From assembly GCA_937893835.1 (NCBI GenBank), contig CALCSS010000035.1, forward strand, positions 1 to 7,581: a stretch of DNA of 7,581 nucleotides, in the 5' to 3' direction. The stretch's first letter is position 1. Each line of letters opens with the position of its first letter. Positions 1-6,870 of this stretch are shown in pieces. The position numbers were made by a program, and so were the translations under genes. The notes below the pieces were generated by a model that was not told the origin of the DNA, made no database searches, and saw only the letters and a list, made by a program, of their open reading frames with translations. The DNA is from an uncultured Fidelibacterota bacterium. GTDB taxonomy: Bacteria > Fidelibacterota > Marinisomatia > Marinisomatales > UBA1611.

Positions 1-3000
1 TATGATGAATCTTTTTCTTTTATTTGTTCACCGAACTGCACGCACGAGTGTCGGATGAAGGGCTTCAAACGCAATGGGGTGATGATTCGAAGTGAACAGA
101 ATTATGATTCCCATAGGATCAAGGATCTATATGGTAATCAATGCACCCACGCTTGGAATCCACGAGGATGCTCAAATGGTTTCACATTCCATAGACGGAT
201 CTATGGTAGTTATCGATTAAAATACCCGCTGGTACGTAAAGGATGGAAACAGTGGGCAGATGATGGCTTTCCTTATCTGACACCTGATAACAGGGATAAA
301 TATAAATTCAACTCCCGAGGGACTGACACATTGGTCAAAATATCCTGGGATAAAATTGAAGATTATATCGCTAGAGGACTTATCAACATCTCAAAGACCT
401 ACAGTGGTGAAAAAGGTAAAAAAAGGTTGATCGATCAGGGGTATCCAGAGGAAATGCTCACCCACTGGCACGGCGCAGGTACGCGTACGATCAAATTACG
501 AGGTGGCATGGGACTTTTAGGTGTCATTGGTAAATATGGAGCCTATCGTTTTAATAATACTTTGGCATTAATGGACCATCATGTCAGAGGCGTTAGCAGC
601 AAAGATGCAAAAGCTGGCAGGAATTGGTCAAACTATACCTGGCATGGTGACCAGGCACCGGGTTTTCCATTTGTCCATGGGCTCCAAGCATCCGATGTGG
701 ATATGAATGAGATGCGTTACAGTAAACTACTTGTCTCTATCGGAAAGAACTTGGTGGAAAATAAACGAGCAGATAATCATTTTGCAGCGGAGATCATGGA
801 GCGAGGTGGTAAACTAGTAAATGTATCGCCAGAGTATGGTCCATCATCCTCTAAGGCTGATTATTGGCTTACCATACGCCCGAATACGGATACTGCATTG
901 TTGCTGGGGATTTCAAAATTGATCATAGACAACAACTGGCATGATGAGAAATTCTTAAAGGAATTTTCTGATTTCCCATTGTTGATTCGTAAAGATACGC
1001 TAAAACGATTAAAGCCAGAAGAGTTCATTAATGACTACAAAAATCAATTGTCAGAAAATGGGCCGAGTTTCACCATTCATGGGATGAAAAAGGAACAATA
1101 TGAAAGTATAGGTGATTTTACCGTTTATGATAAGATAAGCAACTCTGTTCAGCCGATCACACGAGAGGATATTGGTGAATTTATTAAAAAGAAGAAAATT
1201 GATATGGCTCTTGATTGGGATGGGACTATAATAGATAAAGAAGGTAATACAATTGAGATATGTACCATTTTTTGGGCATACAAGCATATTCACCTTAAGG
1301 ACTATGATCTCGATTCAGTGGTAGAGATCACCCATTCTAATAAAGATTTGATTGTGGAATTGGCAAAGGATCTATCTACCATCAAGCCTGCAGCGATTCA
1401 TATTGGTGAGGGATTGAATCACTGGTTTCACGCTGTGGAAAGTAATCGTGCATGTTACCTGCCTGTGATCCTCACTGGAAATATTGGCACGCGTGGTGCA
1501 GGGTGCCATACTTGGGCCGGAAATTATAAGGCGGGACTGTTTCAGGGGTCGAAAGATGTTGGTCCTGGATTTAAAGGGTGGGTAGCAGAAGATCCTTTCG
1601 CACCTAATTTGAATCCCCGTGCAAAGGCGAAGGATCTAAAGATCAAGGGATATGCAATGGGAGAAGAGCCTTCCTATTGGAATGTGGGTGATTTTCCATT
1701 GTTGGTAGACACACCAAAGTATGGCAAAAGATCATTCACTGGCGAAACTCATATGCCTACCCCTACCAAGGCAATTTGGCACAACAATGTAAATCTTCTG
1801 AACAATGCAAAATACCATTATGAGATGGTGAAAAATACAAATCCAGGGATTGAAATGATCATCAGTCAGGATATCGAAATGACTGCAACCTGTGAGTATG
1901 CGGACATTGTTTTACCAGCTAATAGTTGGGCAGAACAACAGAATTATGAATTAACAGCTTCTTGTTCCAATCCATTTCTCCAGATCTGGAACGGAGGATT
2001 GAAACCTGTATTTGATTCCAAGGATGATGTGGTCATCTGGGCAAGTGTCGCCAGGAGATTGGGGAAGATCTTGAAAGACGACCGTTTTGAAGCATATTGG
2101 AAATTTATCTTGCAAGGGAAGGCAGAGATCTATATCGATCGGTTATTAGATGGCAGTAATACAACAAAGGGATACAATACAAAAGATATTATGGATGGTA
2201 AATACGGTGAGCCTGGTTCTGCATTGATGTTATTTCGAACTTATCCAAGAATACCCTTTTATGAACAGATCAAGGAAAGTGTCCCATTTTTTACTCCAAC
2301 AGGAAGGCTGCAAGCCTACAATGATGAACCCGAGATCATTGAGTATGGTGAGAATTTTATCGTCCATCGTGAAGGTCCGGAAGCTACTCCGTACCTACCA
2401 AACGTCATTGTCTCAAGTAACCCAATGATCCGTCCAGATGACTACGGGATTGGACTAGATGCCGTATCAGCCGAAGAGCGGCAAGTGCGTAATGTAAAAC
2501 TCCCGTGGTCAAAAGTGAAAAACACCACAAATTTTTTATGGGAAAACGGATTTTCCTTTTACTGTCTTACACCCAAAACACGCCACGCCACTCACTCAAG
2601 TTGGCAGGTGACCGATTGGCATTTTATTTGGGGGAATCCATTTGGAGATCCATACAGAAAGGATAAGCGCCAGCCTGGTGTTGGTGAACATACCATGTAT
2701 ATGAATTCGGATGCGGCAAGAGACCTAGGCATTGAAGATGGGGACTATGTTTACGTGGATGCTGATCCTCAAAACAGACCCTATCGGAATTTTGATTCCA
2801 AGGATCAATTTTATAAAGTTGCTCGATTAAAACTTCGCTGTAAGTACAATCCTTCTTATCCATATCATGTTATCATGATCAAACATGGTGCTTGGATGGC
2901 CACAGAAAAATCTGTGTTGGCCCATGAATCAAGAAAGGATGGTAGAGCCTTATCGAAAGATACAGGATACCAGGCAAGCTACCGCTATGGGTCACATCAA

Positions 3001-3285
3001 TCACTGACCTATGGCTGGCAGATGCCCATGCAGCAGTTGGATAGCCTCTTTCACAAGGCGAAAGCAAAGATGGGTTTTTTATTTGGTTATGAAGCTGATA
3101 ATCATGCAATTAACACTGCTCCAAAGGAAACGCTGGTAAAAATTACTTTTGCTGAGAAGGGTGGAATGCATGGTAAAGGGAAATTGGATGTTGTGAAGAC
3201 AGGATACACTCCCGCGAATGAAAATGAATTGATGCATGATTATTTAGGTGGCAATCTGACCACCATTGGAGAAGATGAATGGTAA
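1..3285 (+). CDS. nxrA: Nitrite oxidoreductase / nitrate reductase-like alpha (catalytic) subunit, 5' partial
   Basis: Molybdopterin (bis-MGD) catalytic subunit of a type II DMSO-reductase-family enzyme, interconverting nitrite and nitrate. The frame is open from base 1, so the ATG at 55 is internal: the residues before it complete the FS0 [4Fe-4S] motif C9-x3-C13-x3-C17-x39-C57 (numbered from base 1). C9 sits where NarG has a histidine. Asp232, in QASDVDMNEM, aligns with the Mo-ligating Asp222 of NarG. Segments such as HVRGV, GDQAPGFPFVHGLQ and SIGKNLVENK are typical of Nitrospira/Nitrospina-type NxrA. The visible 1094 residues against about 1150 for that family suggest that roughly 50 N-terminal residues, probably including a Tat signal, lie outside the window. 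No frameshift is seen. The gene overlaps the next one by 7 nt. Family assignment is firm; oxidation versus reduction in vivo is inference. Confidence 0.93.
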   Translation, partial: YDESFSFICSPNCTHECRMKGFKRNGVMIRSEQNYDSHRIKDLYGNQCTHAWNPRGCSNGFTFHRRIYGSYRLKYPLVRKGWKQWADDGFPYLTPDNRDKYKFNSRGTDTLVKISWDKIEDYIARGLINISKTYSGEKGKKRLIDQGYPEEMLTHWHGAGTRTIKLRGGMGLLGVIGKYGAYRFNNTLALMDHHVRGVSSKDAKAGRNWSNYTWHGDQAPGFPFVHGLQASDVDMNEMRYSKLLVSIGKNLVENKRADNHFAAEIMERGGKLVNVSPEYGPSSSKADYWLTIRPNTDTALLLGISKLIIDNNWHDEKFLKEFSDFPLLIRKDTLKRLKPEEFINDYKNQLSENGPSFTIHGMKKEQYESIGDFTVYDKISNSVQPITREDIGEFIKKKKIDMALDWDGTIIDKEGNTIEICTIFWAYKHIHLKDYDLDSVVEITHSNKDLIVELAKDLSTIKPAAIHIGEGLNHWFHAVESNRACYLPVILTGNIGTRGAGCHTWAGNYKAGLFQGSKDVGPGFKGWVAEDPFAPNLNPRAKAKDLKIKGYAMGEEPSYWNVGDFPLLVDTPKYGKRSFTGETHMPTPTKAIWHNNVNLLNNAKYHYEMVKNTNPGIEMIISQDIEMTATCEYADIVLPANSWAEQQNYELTASCSNPFLQIWNGGLKPVFDSKDDVVIWASVARRLGKILKDDRFEAYWKFILQGKAEIYIDRLLDGSNTTKGYNTKDIMDGKYGEPGSALMLFRTYPRIPFYEQIKESVPFFTPTGRLQAYNDEPEIIEYGENFIVHREGPEATPYLPNVIVSSNPMIRPDDYGIGLDAVSAEERQVRNVKLPWSKVKNTTNFLWENGFSFYCLTPKTRHATHSSWQVTDWHFIWGNPFGDPYRKDKRQPGVGEHTMYMNSDAARDLGIEDGDYVYVDADPQNRPYRNFDSKDQFYKVARLKLRCKYNPSYPYHVIMIKHGAWMATEKSVLAHESRKDGRALSKDTGYQASYRYGSHQSLTYGWQMPMQQLDSLFHKAKAKMGFLFGYEADNHAINTAPKETLVKITFAEKGGMHGKGKLDVVKTGYTPANENELMHDYLGGNLTTIGEDEW
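3268..3271 (+). promoter_or_regulatory. Ribosome binding site for the 87-aa gene
   Basis: GGAG lies 7 nt before the ATG at 3279, inside the 3' end of nxrA. Together with the ATG overlapping the nxrA stop, it supports translation of the small downstream gene by coupling or independent initiation. The site is also codon-constrained, so it could be partly fortuitous. Confidence 0.5.
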
Positions 3286-3542
3286 AACCTTTCGAGAAAG
3301 AAGATCCTTTTGAAATGATGGCTATTGAGATCATTGGTATTGATGCACTTATCCAACAAACACATACCATGGCCGAAGAGTATCGTGACATGGGTATGGA
3401 TAAGGATGAATTACTATCTATGTTCTCCAACAAATTTTATTCAGGAATGAATATGGCCTATTCTCAATTGGGTAGAACGGAAATTGAAAAAATAATCGAT
3501 CAGGTATTTTCAAAAATTCGCCTGATCAATGTTCAGGAGTGA
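3279..3542 (+). CDS. Unrecognised 87-residue helical protein encoded between nxrA and nxrB
   Basis: I do not recognise this family. The protein is small, charged and rich in methionine (9 of 87). It has no cysteine, no signal peptide and no membrane segment. Residues about 10-35, 41-50 and 66-82 look amphipathic and helical (by eye). It is probably real: the ATG overlaps the nxrA stop by 7 nt (ATGGTAA), a GGAG lies 7 nt upstream, and it fills the gap to nxrB almost exactly, its TGA being 3 nt before the nxrB ATG with the nxrB Shine-Dalgarno in its last codons. Its place between the two structural subunits suggests co-expression in fixed ratio with NxrAB, so an accessory subunit, assembly factor or maturation helper is plausible. 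That is inference from position only. It is distinct from the TorD-type chaperone encoded downstream. Confidence 0.8.
   Translation: MVKPFEKEDPFEMMAIEIIGIDALIQQTHTMAEEYRDMGMDKDELLSMFSNKFYSGMNMAYSQLGRTEIEKIIDQVFSKIRLINVQE
3535..3539 (+). promoter_or_regulatory. Ribosome binding site for nxrB
   Basis: AGGAG lies 6 nt before the ATG at 3546, a well-spaced Shine-Dalgarno site that fixes the nxrB start. It is embedded in the last codons of the 87-residue gene, so the two are likely translationally linked. Confidence 0.7.
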
Positions 3543-3545
3543 TAA

Positions 3546-4826
3546 ATGGCGAATGTGTATAATTGGCAGATCAAGCGAGATATGGATTATCCTTACGAGG
3601 GAAAATATCCTGAAAGGCAATTTGCTGCTGTATTCAATATTAATCGCTGCATAGCGTGTCAGACATGTACCATGGCCTGTAAAAGTACATGGACATTTTC
3701 CAAAGGGCAGGAGCTGATGTGGTGGAACAATGTGGAGACCAAACCTTATGGTGGTTACCCACAACATTGGGATATAAAATTACTTAAACTCATGCAGGAG
3801 GCTCACGATAAGCAGGAGGGTTCCATGACGTGGAACAGTGAGGGTGAGTATGATGGAATGACCATTTTTGAGGCAGTAAAAAGAGAAAAAACTGAGAATG
3901 GTCAGTCCCGTGTGTTGGGTTATTTGCCAGAGGATCATGAATGGACCAAACCCAATATTGGAGAAGATGTCTCACGGCCCAATGTATCTAATAAAGATAA
4001 AATGGGTTTCGTCACTGACCCGATCAAATTACCAGAGCATAAGAGCTTTTTTTTCTATCTACAACGAATCTGTAATCATTGTAGCTATCCAGCCTGTCTG
4101 GCGGCATGTCCAAGAAAAGCCATCTACAAACGAGATGAGGATGGGGTGGTGCTCATTGACCAGGAGCGTTGCCGTGGTTATCGAAAGTGTGTAGAGGCCT
4201 GTCCATATAAAAAAGCAATGTACAACGGCCAGACCCACAACTCAGAAAAATGTATCGCATGCTACCCTCGATTGGAAGGCCAGGACAGAGACATTACACC
4301 TGATGGTGTGCCAATTGAGACAAGGTGCATGTCATCCTGTGTGGGAAAAATTCGTATGCAAGGACTGGTGAAAATGAATCAAGACGGGTTGTGGACAAAG
4401 GATGAAGAAAATCCACTGTATTGGATGATTCACAAAGAGAAGGTCGCTCTGCCTCTGTACCCTCAGTTTGGAACGTCACCTAATATGTTCTATATCCCAC
4501 CACGTTGGGCACCAAGGGACTATCTGACTCAGATGTTTGGCCCTGGTGTTCAAGCCGCCATTGACCGATACACAGTGCCCTCTCGTGAGTTAATGTCCAT
4601 TCTGCAACTTTTTCGAGCCCAGCAGGAAGTGATCTTCAAATTTGAGATTAAAAAGGGCCCACGGATCTATGAAAAAGAGGTCACGCTATCTGATGGGTCA
4701 ATAAGGGAATTTTCTATATTTAACGATACCGTCATAGGGTACAATGAAAATGGAAAAGAGTGTGTTCGCACCACAGTAGATGAGCCTATGTATGAACGAC
4801 CTAGCAACCACTTCAATTCGATCTGA
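3546..4826 (+). CDS. nxrB: Nitrite oxidoreductase / nitrate reductase-like beta (iron-sulfur) subunit
   Basis: Electron-transfer subunit that wires the Mo site of NxrA to the membrane or cytochrome partner. At 426 residues it matches the NxrB length of about 430. Four ferredoxin-like cluster motifs are visible: C35-x2-C38-x2-C41-x3-C45; C176-x2-C179-x4-C184-x3-C188; C209-x5-C215-x3-C219 with Tyr212 where a cysteine would be needed for a fourth ligand (Trp in NarH), which predicts a [3Fe-4S] cluster; and C236-x2-C239-x21-C261-x3-C265. KGQELMWWNNVETKPYGGYP and QMFGPGV are characteristic of the Nxr branch. There is no signal peptide, as expected if it is exported folded with a Tat-bearing NxrA. 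The start is set by AGGAG at 3535-3539. It lies in the same transcript as nxrA, and the chaperone gene begins 1 nt after its stop or overlaps its end. Confidence 0.95.
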   Translation: MANVYNWQIKRDMDYPYEGKYPERQFAAVFNINRCIACQTCTMACKSTWTFSKGQELMWWNNVETKPYGGYPQHWDIKLLKLMQEAHDKQEGSMTWNSEGEYDGMTIFEAVKREKTENGQSRVLGYLPEDHEWTKPNIGEDVSRPNVSNKDKMGFVTDPIKLPEHKSFFFYLQRICNHCSYPACLAACPRKAIYKRDEDGVVLIDQERCRGYRKCVEACPYKKAMYNGQTHNSEKCIACYPRLEGQDRDITPDGVPIETRCMSSCVGKIRMQGLVKMNQDGLWTKDEENPLYWMIHKEKVALPLYPQFGTSPNMFYIPPRWAPRDYLTQMFGPGVQAAIDRYTVPSRELMSILQLFRAQQEVIFKFEIKKGPRIYEKEVTLSDGSIREFSIFNDTVIGYNENGKECVRTTVDEPMYERPSNHFNSI

Positions 4827-4827
4827 T

Positions 4828-5526
4828 ATGCCTGGGTCAATAAAAGAAATGCAATTGCTCGAGTCATTATCGAACCTCTACGGTGTTGTGTCTGCACTAT
4901 TTGCAGATCCAGATAGTGAAAAATTTTTTATGTTATTGAAGCCAGACATACAGGATGGTATTCTTGATTCCTGTCTTAATTTGGAAGAATCTATAGTGGA
5001 TGAATGCCATGACCTATCTCCGGTATTTAAGGATATCAGTAAAAGACTGGATGAATCCCAATTAGAAAAGATCCAGTGTGAATATATTGATGTATTTGGT
5101 CATACTCTTTCAAAAAAAATAGCACCCTATGCCTTGGAGCATTTAAAAAACTCTGATGTTTTTTTTCGCACACAAAAATTAGCAGACTTGAATGGATTCT
5201 ATAAGGCATTTGGTTTGGAAGTAGAGTCCATTGAAAGGGCAGATCACATATCCACCCAGGCTGAGTTTCTATCTTATTTGCTTCTGAAGGTAGTTCTCGC
5301 TGAGAGAGATGGGTTGATAGAGGAGATGAGCATCTGTAAGGATGCTTTTGATAGATTTCAAAAAGATCATTTTTTTAATTGGGCGACAATGTTTGCTGAA
5401 AATACGGTCAACAAGGTTGAGGGGGCTTTCTACCCTATGGCAGGAAGATTTTTATCTGGTTTACTTGAGATAGAAAAATATTATGGAAATTCAACTTTGA
5501 TGGAAGAAACTGTAAAAACAAAGTGA
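4828..5526 (+). CDS. TorD/NarJ-family molybdoenzyme assembly chaperone
   Basis: Cytoplasmic redox-enzyme maturation chaperone, expected to bind apo-NxrA (its N terminus and/or core) until cofactor insertion and export. From the start used here it has 232 residues, usual for NarJ/DdhD-type proteins, and looks all-helical. Family marks are EYIDVFG (85-91), the PY at 100-101 (PYALEH), FYKAFGLEVESIERADHIS leading into the ERADHI signature (136-141), and QAEFLSYLLLK. The start is uncertain. The ATG at 4828 lies 1 nt after the nxrB stop (TGA-T-ATG) and sits just before the conserved region, which suits termination-reinitiation, but it has no Shine-Dalgarno. In-frame ATGs at 4780 and 4792 would add 16 or 12 residues overlapping the nxrB end. 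It is the last gene of the operon; no NarI-like gene follows, unlike narGHJI. Assignment to family is firm, to NxrA as client by context. Confidence 0.88.
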   Translation: MPGSIKEMQLLESLSNLYGVVSALFADPDSEKFFMLLKPDIQDGILDSCLNLEESIVDECHDLSPVFKDISKRLDESQLEKIQCEYIDVFGHTLSKKIAPYALEHLKNSDVFFRTQKLADLNGFYKAFGLEVESIERADHISTQAEFLSYLLLKVVLAERDGLIEEMSICKDAFDRFQKDHFFNWATMFAENTVNKVEGAFYPMAGRFLSGLLEIEKYYGNSTLMEETVKTK

Positions 5527-5540
5527 CCTTTTATTGACGT

Positions 5541-5581
5541 CTTTTATTGCATATTTTGAAAAAATCCATATGTAATAAAAG
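5541..5581 (+). repeat. AT-rich 14-bp inverted repeat at the end of the nxr operon
   Basis: Arms 5541-5554 and 5568-5581 pair over 14 positions, with one G-U pair (5549/5573) and a 13-nt loop. The left-arm start CTTTTATTG is also directly repeated at 5528-5536. It lies 14 nt after the chaperone stop. It could end transcription of the nxr operon or be a DNA-level operator. No U-tract follows on either strand, so it is not a canonical intrinsic terminator. Confidence 0.5.
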
Positions 5582-5597
5582 AAATAGGATTATTCAG

Positions 5598-5618
5598 TAT
5601 TGGAACTATGACCCAATA
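5598..5618. repeat. Short inverted repeat TATTGG...CCAATA
   Basis: Six-base arms at 5598-5603 and 5613-5618 flank 9 nt. It lies about 40 bases upstream of the putative moaA promoter, where an operator could sit. It is short enough to arise by chance in AT-rich DNA; I match it to no known regulator. Confidence 0.2.
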
Positions 5619-5654
5619 TAGAAAAATACATAGAGAATATGGAAATAGATTGTT

Positions 5655-5663
5655 TGATATAAT
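5655..5663 (+). promoter_or_regulatory. Extended -10 promoter for the moaA-moaCB operon
   Basis: TGATATAAT matches the extended -10 consensus TGnTATAAT of sigma-70-type promoters exactly. No good -35 hexamer lies 16-18 bp upstream, which is tolerated by extended -10 promoters. It would start transcription near 5670, shortly before the structured leader at about 5701-5800. This places the whole riboswitch in the 5' UTR. Confidence 0.5.
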
Positions 5664-5700
5664 GTTTATGACCATTTTTCAACGGAAGATATATTGAAAT

Positions 5701-5800
5701 AATATTCTCTTAGCCAAAGAACCTAATTCAGATGCTGATAAGGTTCGAGGCCGTTACGGTCTTGATGGAAACATCAAGATCTGCTCCCGATTTCTGTATT
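5701..5800 (+). promoter_or_regulatory. Moco riboswitch (MOCO RNA motif-like) in the moaA leader
   Basis: A structured leader that probably senses molybdenum (or tungsten) cofactor and controls moaA-moaCB. Hairpin one pairs 5719-5724 with 5741-5746 (GAACCT/AGGTTC) and 5728-5731 with 5735-5738. Between them CCUAA (5722-5726) and UAAGG (5739-5743) form a near-match to the 11-nt tetraloop receptor. Hairpin two pairs 5760-5767 with 5772-5779, a perfect 8-bp stem capped by GAAA (5768-5771), the partner of such a receptor. The order TAGCC, hairpin with CTGATA, GGCCG, hairpin, CTCCCG follows the E. coli moaA leader as I recall it. The P3 arm found there between GGCCG and the GAAA hairpin is absent or reduced to CCG-TTA-CGG. 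AATAT (5701-5705) may pair with GTATT (5796-5800) as outer P1. It sits about 30 nt before the moaA start. Identity is by pattern and memory, not by covariance search. Confidence 0.72.
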
Positions 5801-5830
5801 TGACCAGAATGACTTGGAATGAGAAAGCAT

Positions 5831-6868
5831 ATGCAAGCACATGAACAGCCTATGGTGGTTGCCAGTGGAACTAGGTCCATTGAGCCACCGATCACTGATA
5901 ATTTTGGTAGAGTCTTTGACTATCTTCGGCTCGCTGTGAATGATCAGTGTAATCTACGGTGTATATACTGCATGCCTGAGAAGGGCATATCCTTTCTAGA
6001 CCAAAAAAAACTTTTGGGGACCAGAGAGGTCAAGAGACTTATAAAGATCTTTTCTGCCTTGGGAGTGTCTAAAATTCGATTTACCGGTGGAGAGCCATTA
6101 CTAAGAAGAGACATCCTTGAATTGATCCAGTATTCAAGTGCGTTACCAGGAATAGAAACAGTCCATATGACAACCAATGGCGTTCTTCTATCATCCTATT
6201 TGAAGGAATTGGAAGGAGCAGGCCTATCCGGTTTGAACATAAGTCTAGATACACTACGCCCTGATAGATTCAAATCCATCACCCGAAGAGATTGCTTTGA
6301 TGATGTCATGGAAGGGTTGACCATGGCCTTTGCTTCAGGAATTGACAATATCAAGGTCAATGTGGTTGCAATGCAAGAATTCAATGATGACGAGATCTTG
6401 GATTTTGTAGAACTGACCAGATATAATGATATCACTGTGCGATTCATTGAATTGATGCCGTTTGACTCACACCAAATATGGAAAACTGGAAAATTCATTG
6501 GTGCGGGCAATATCATGAACCATCTTTCTCTAAATATAAAAGGGCTCAGGTCAATTACTGGTTCGAGCACGGAGCATCACGCACTAAAGATTGATGGTCA
6601 TAGAGGTAAGGTAGCAGTTATTCCCGCCTTTACGAGGAGTCTATGTGGAAATTGCAATCGAATTAGAATTACCGCAGATGGAAAACTATTGAATTGTTTA
6701 TACAGTAAGAGCGAGACAGATATTCGTGGAGAGATGATCAATGGTTCCTCTGATAGAGTGATCAAAGATATGATCCGTGAAGCAATGAGGAATAAATTAA
6801 TGGACGGATGGTCAGCCCAAAGAGAGGGGAAGGACCAAAGAGAGTCCATGACCCAAATAGGAGGATAG
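5831..6868 (+). CDS. moaA: GTP 3',8-cyclase MoaA (radical SAM), first step of Moco synthesis
   Basis: Cytoplasmic radical SAM enzyme converting GTP to 3',8-cyclo-7,8-dihydro-GTP, which MoaC turns into cPMP. The N-terminal SAM cluster motif is C40-x3-C44-x2-C47 in CNLRCIYCMP, followed by GGEPLLR (86-92). The C-terminal substrate cluster is C272-x2-C275-x13-C289 in CGNCNRIRI...NC. The protein ends in the Gly-Gly tail needed by MoaA. At 345 residues it is slightly longer than E. coli MoaA (about 329), with some extra N-terminal sequence before DNFGRVFDYLRL. I chose the ATG at 5831 because GAG (5821-5823) in a purine-rich run lies 7 nt upstream; an in-frame ATG at 5819 has no such site, and 5852 is a third option. 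It follows the Moco-type riboswitch, and moaCB starts 2 nt after its stop. Confidence 0.95.
   Translation: MQAHEQPMVVASGTRSIEPPITDNFGRVFDYLRLAVNDQCNLRCIYCMPEKGISFLDQKKLLGTREVKRLIKIFSALGVSKIRFTGGEPLLRRDILELIQYSSALPGIETVHMTTNGVLLSSYLKELEGAGLSGLNISLDTLRPDRFKSITRRDCFDDVMEGLTMAFASGIDNIKVNVVAMQEFNDDEILDFVELTRYNDITVRFIELMPFDSHQIWKTGKFIGAGNIMNHLSLNIKGLRSITGSSTEHHALKIDGHRGKVAVIPAFTRSLCGNCNRIRITADGKLLNCLYSKSETDIRGEMINGSSDRVIKDMIREAMRNKLMDGWSAQREGKDQRESMTQIGG
6859..6864 (+). promoter_or_regulatory. Ribosome binding site for moaCB
   Basis: AGGAGG, a full Shine-Dalgarno core, lies 6 nt before the ATG at 6871 and fixes that start. It is formed by the codons of the conserved MoaA Gly-Gly C terminus (ATA GGA GGA), so the enzyme's tail and the next gene's translation signal share the same bases. 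Confidence 0.8.
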
Positions 6869-6870
6869 AC

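Noticed and set aside
55..57. ATG at 55 as the true start of nxrA
   Set aside because: The frame is open to base 1, and the upstream codons encode the cysteines C9, C13 and C17 of the FS0 cluster, so the gene starts before the window.
3898..4194. 98-codon + strand open frame inside nxrB
   Set aside because: It overlaps the region encoding the second and third iron-sulfur motifs of NxrB in another frame and shows no protein-like pattern.
1..4826. Canonical cytoplasmic respiratory nitrate reductase NarGH
   Set aside because: The FS0 ligand pattern, Nxr-type signature segments and lack of a narI gene after the chaperone gene all point to the Nxr branch instead.
5534..5562. TTGACG at 5534 as a -35 box
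   Set aside because: No acceptable -10 hexamer lies 16-18 bp downstream of it.
5541..5595. Classical rho-independent terminator after the chaperone gene
   Set aside because: The stem is almost all A-T and no run of T follows on either strand, so only an inverted repeat is claimed.
5738..5760. tRNA T-arm-like GGTTCGAGG
   Set aside because: No matching 5-bp T stem, acceptor stem or anticodon arm surrounds it; the bases are explained by hairpin one of the moaA leader.
5719..5790. Cyclic-di-GMP (GEMM-I) riboswitch, because of the GAAA loop plus tetraloop receptor
   Set aside because: The conserved ligand-binding core (such as ACGCAAAGCC) is missing, and the block order and moaA position fit the Moco motif better.
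6196..6570. 124-codon open frame on the - strand
   Set aside because: It lies wholly inside moaA, has no recognisable domain or supporting signals, and is a shadow of strongly conserved coding sequence. Other antisense frames at 1051-1293, 2624-2863, 2879-3109 and 3143-3433 were dismissed for the same reason.
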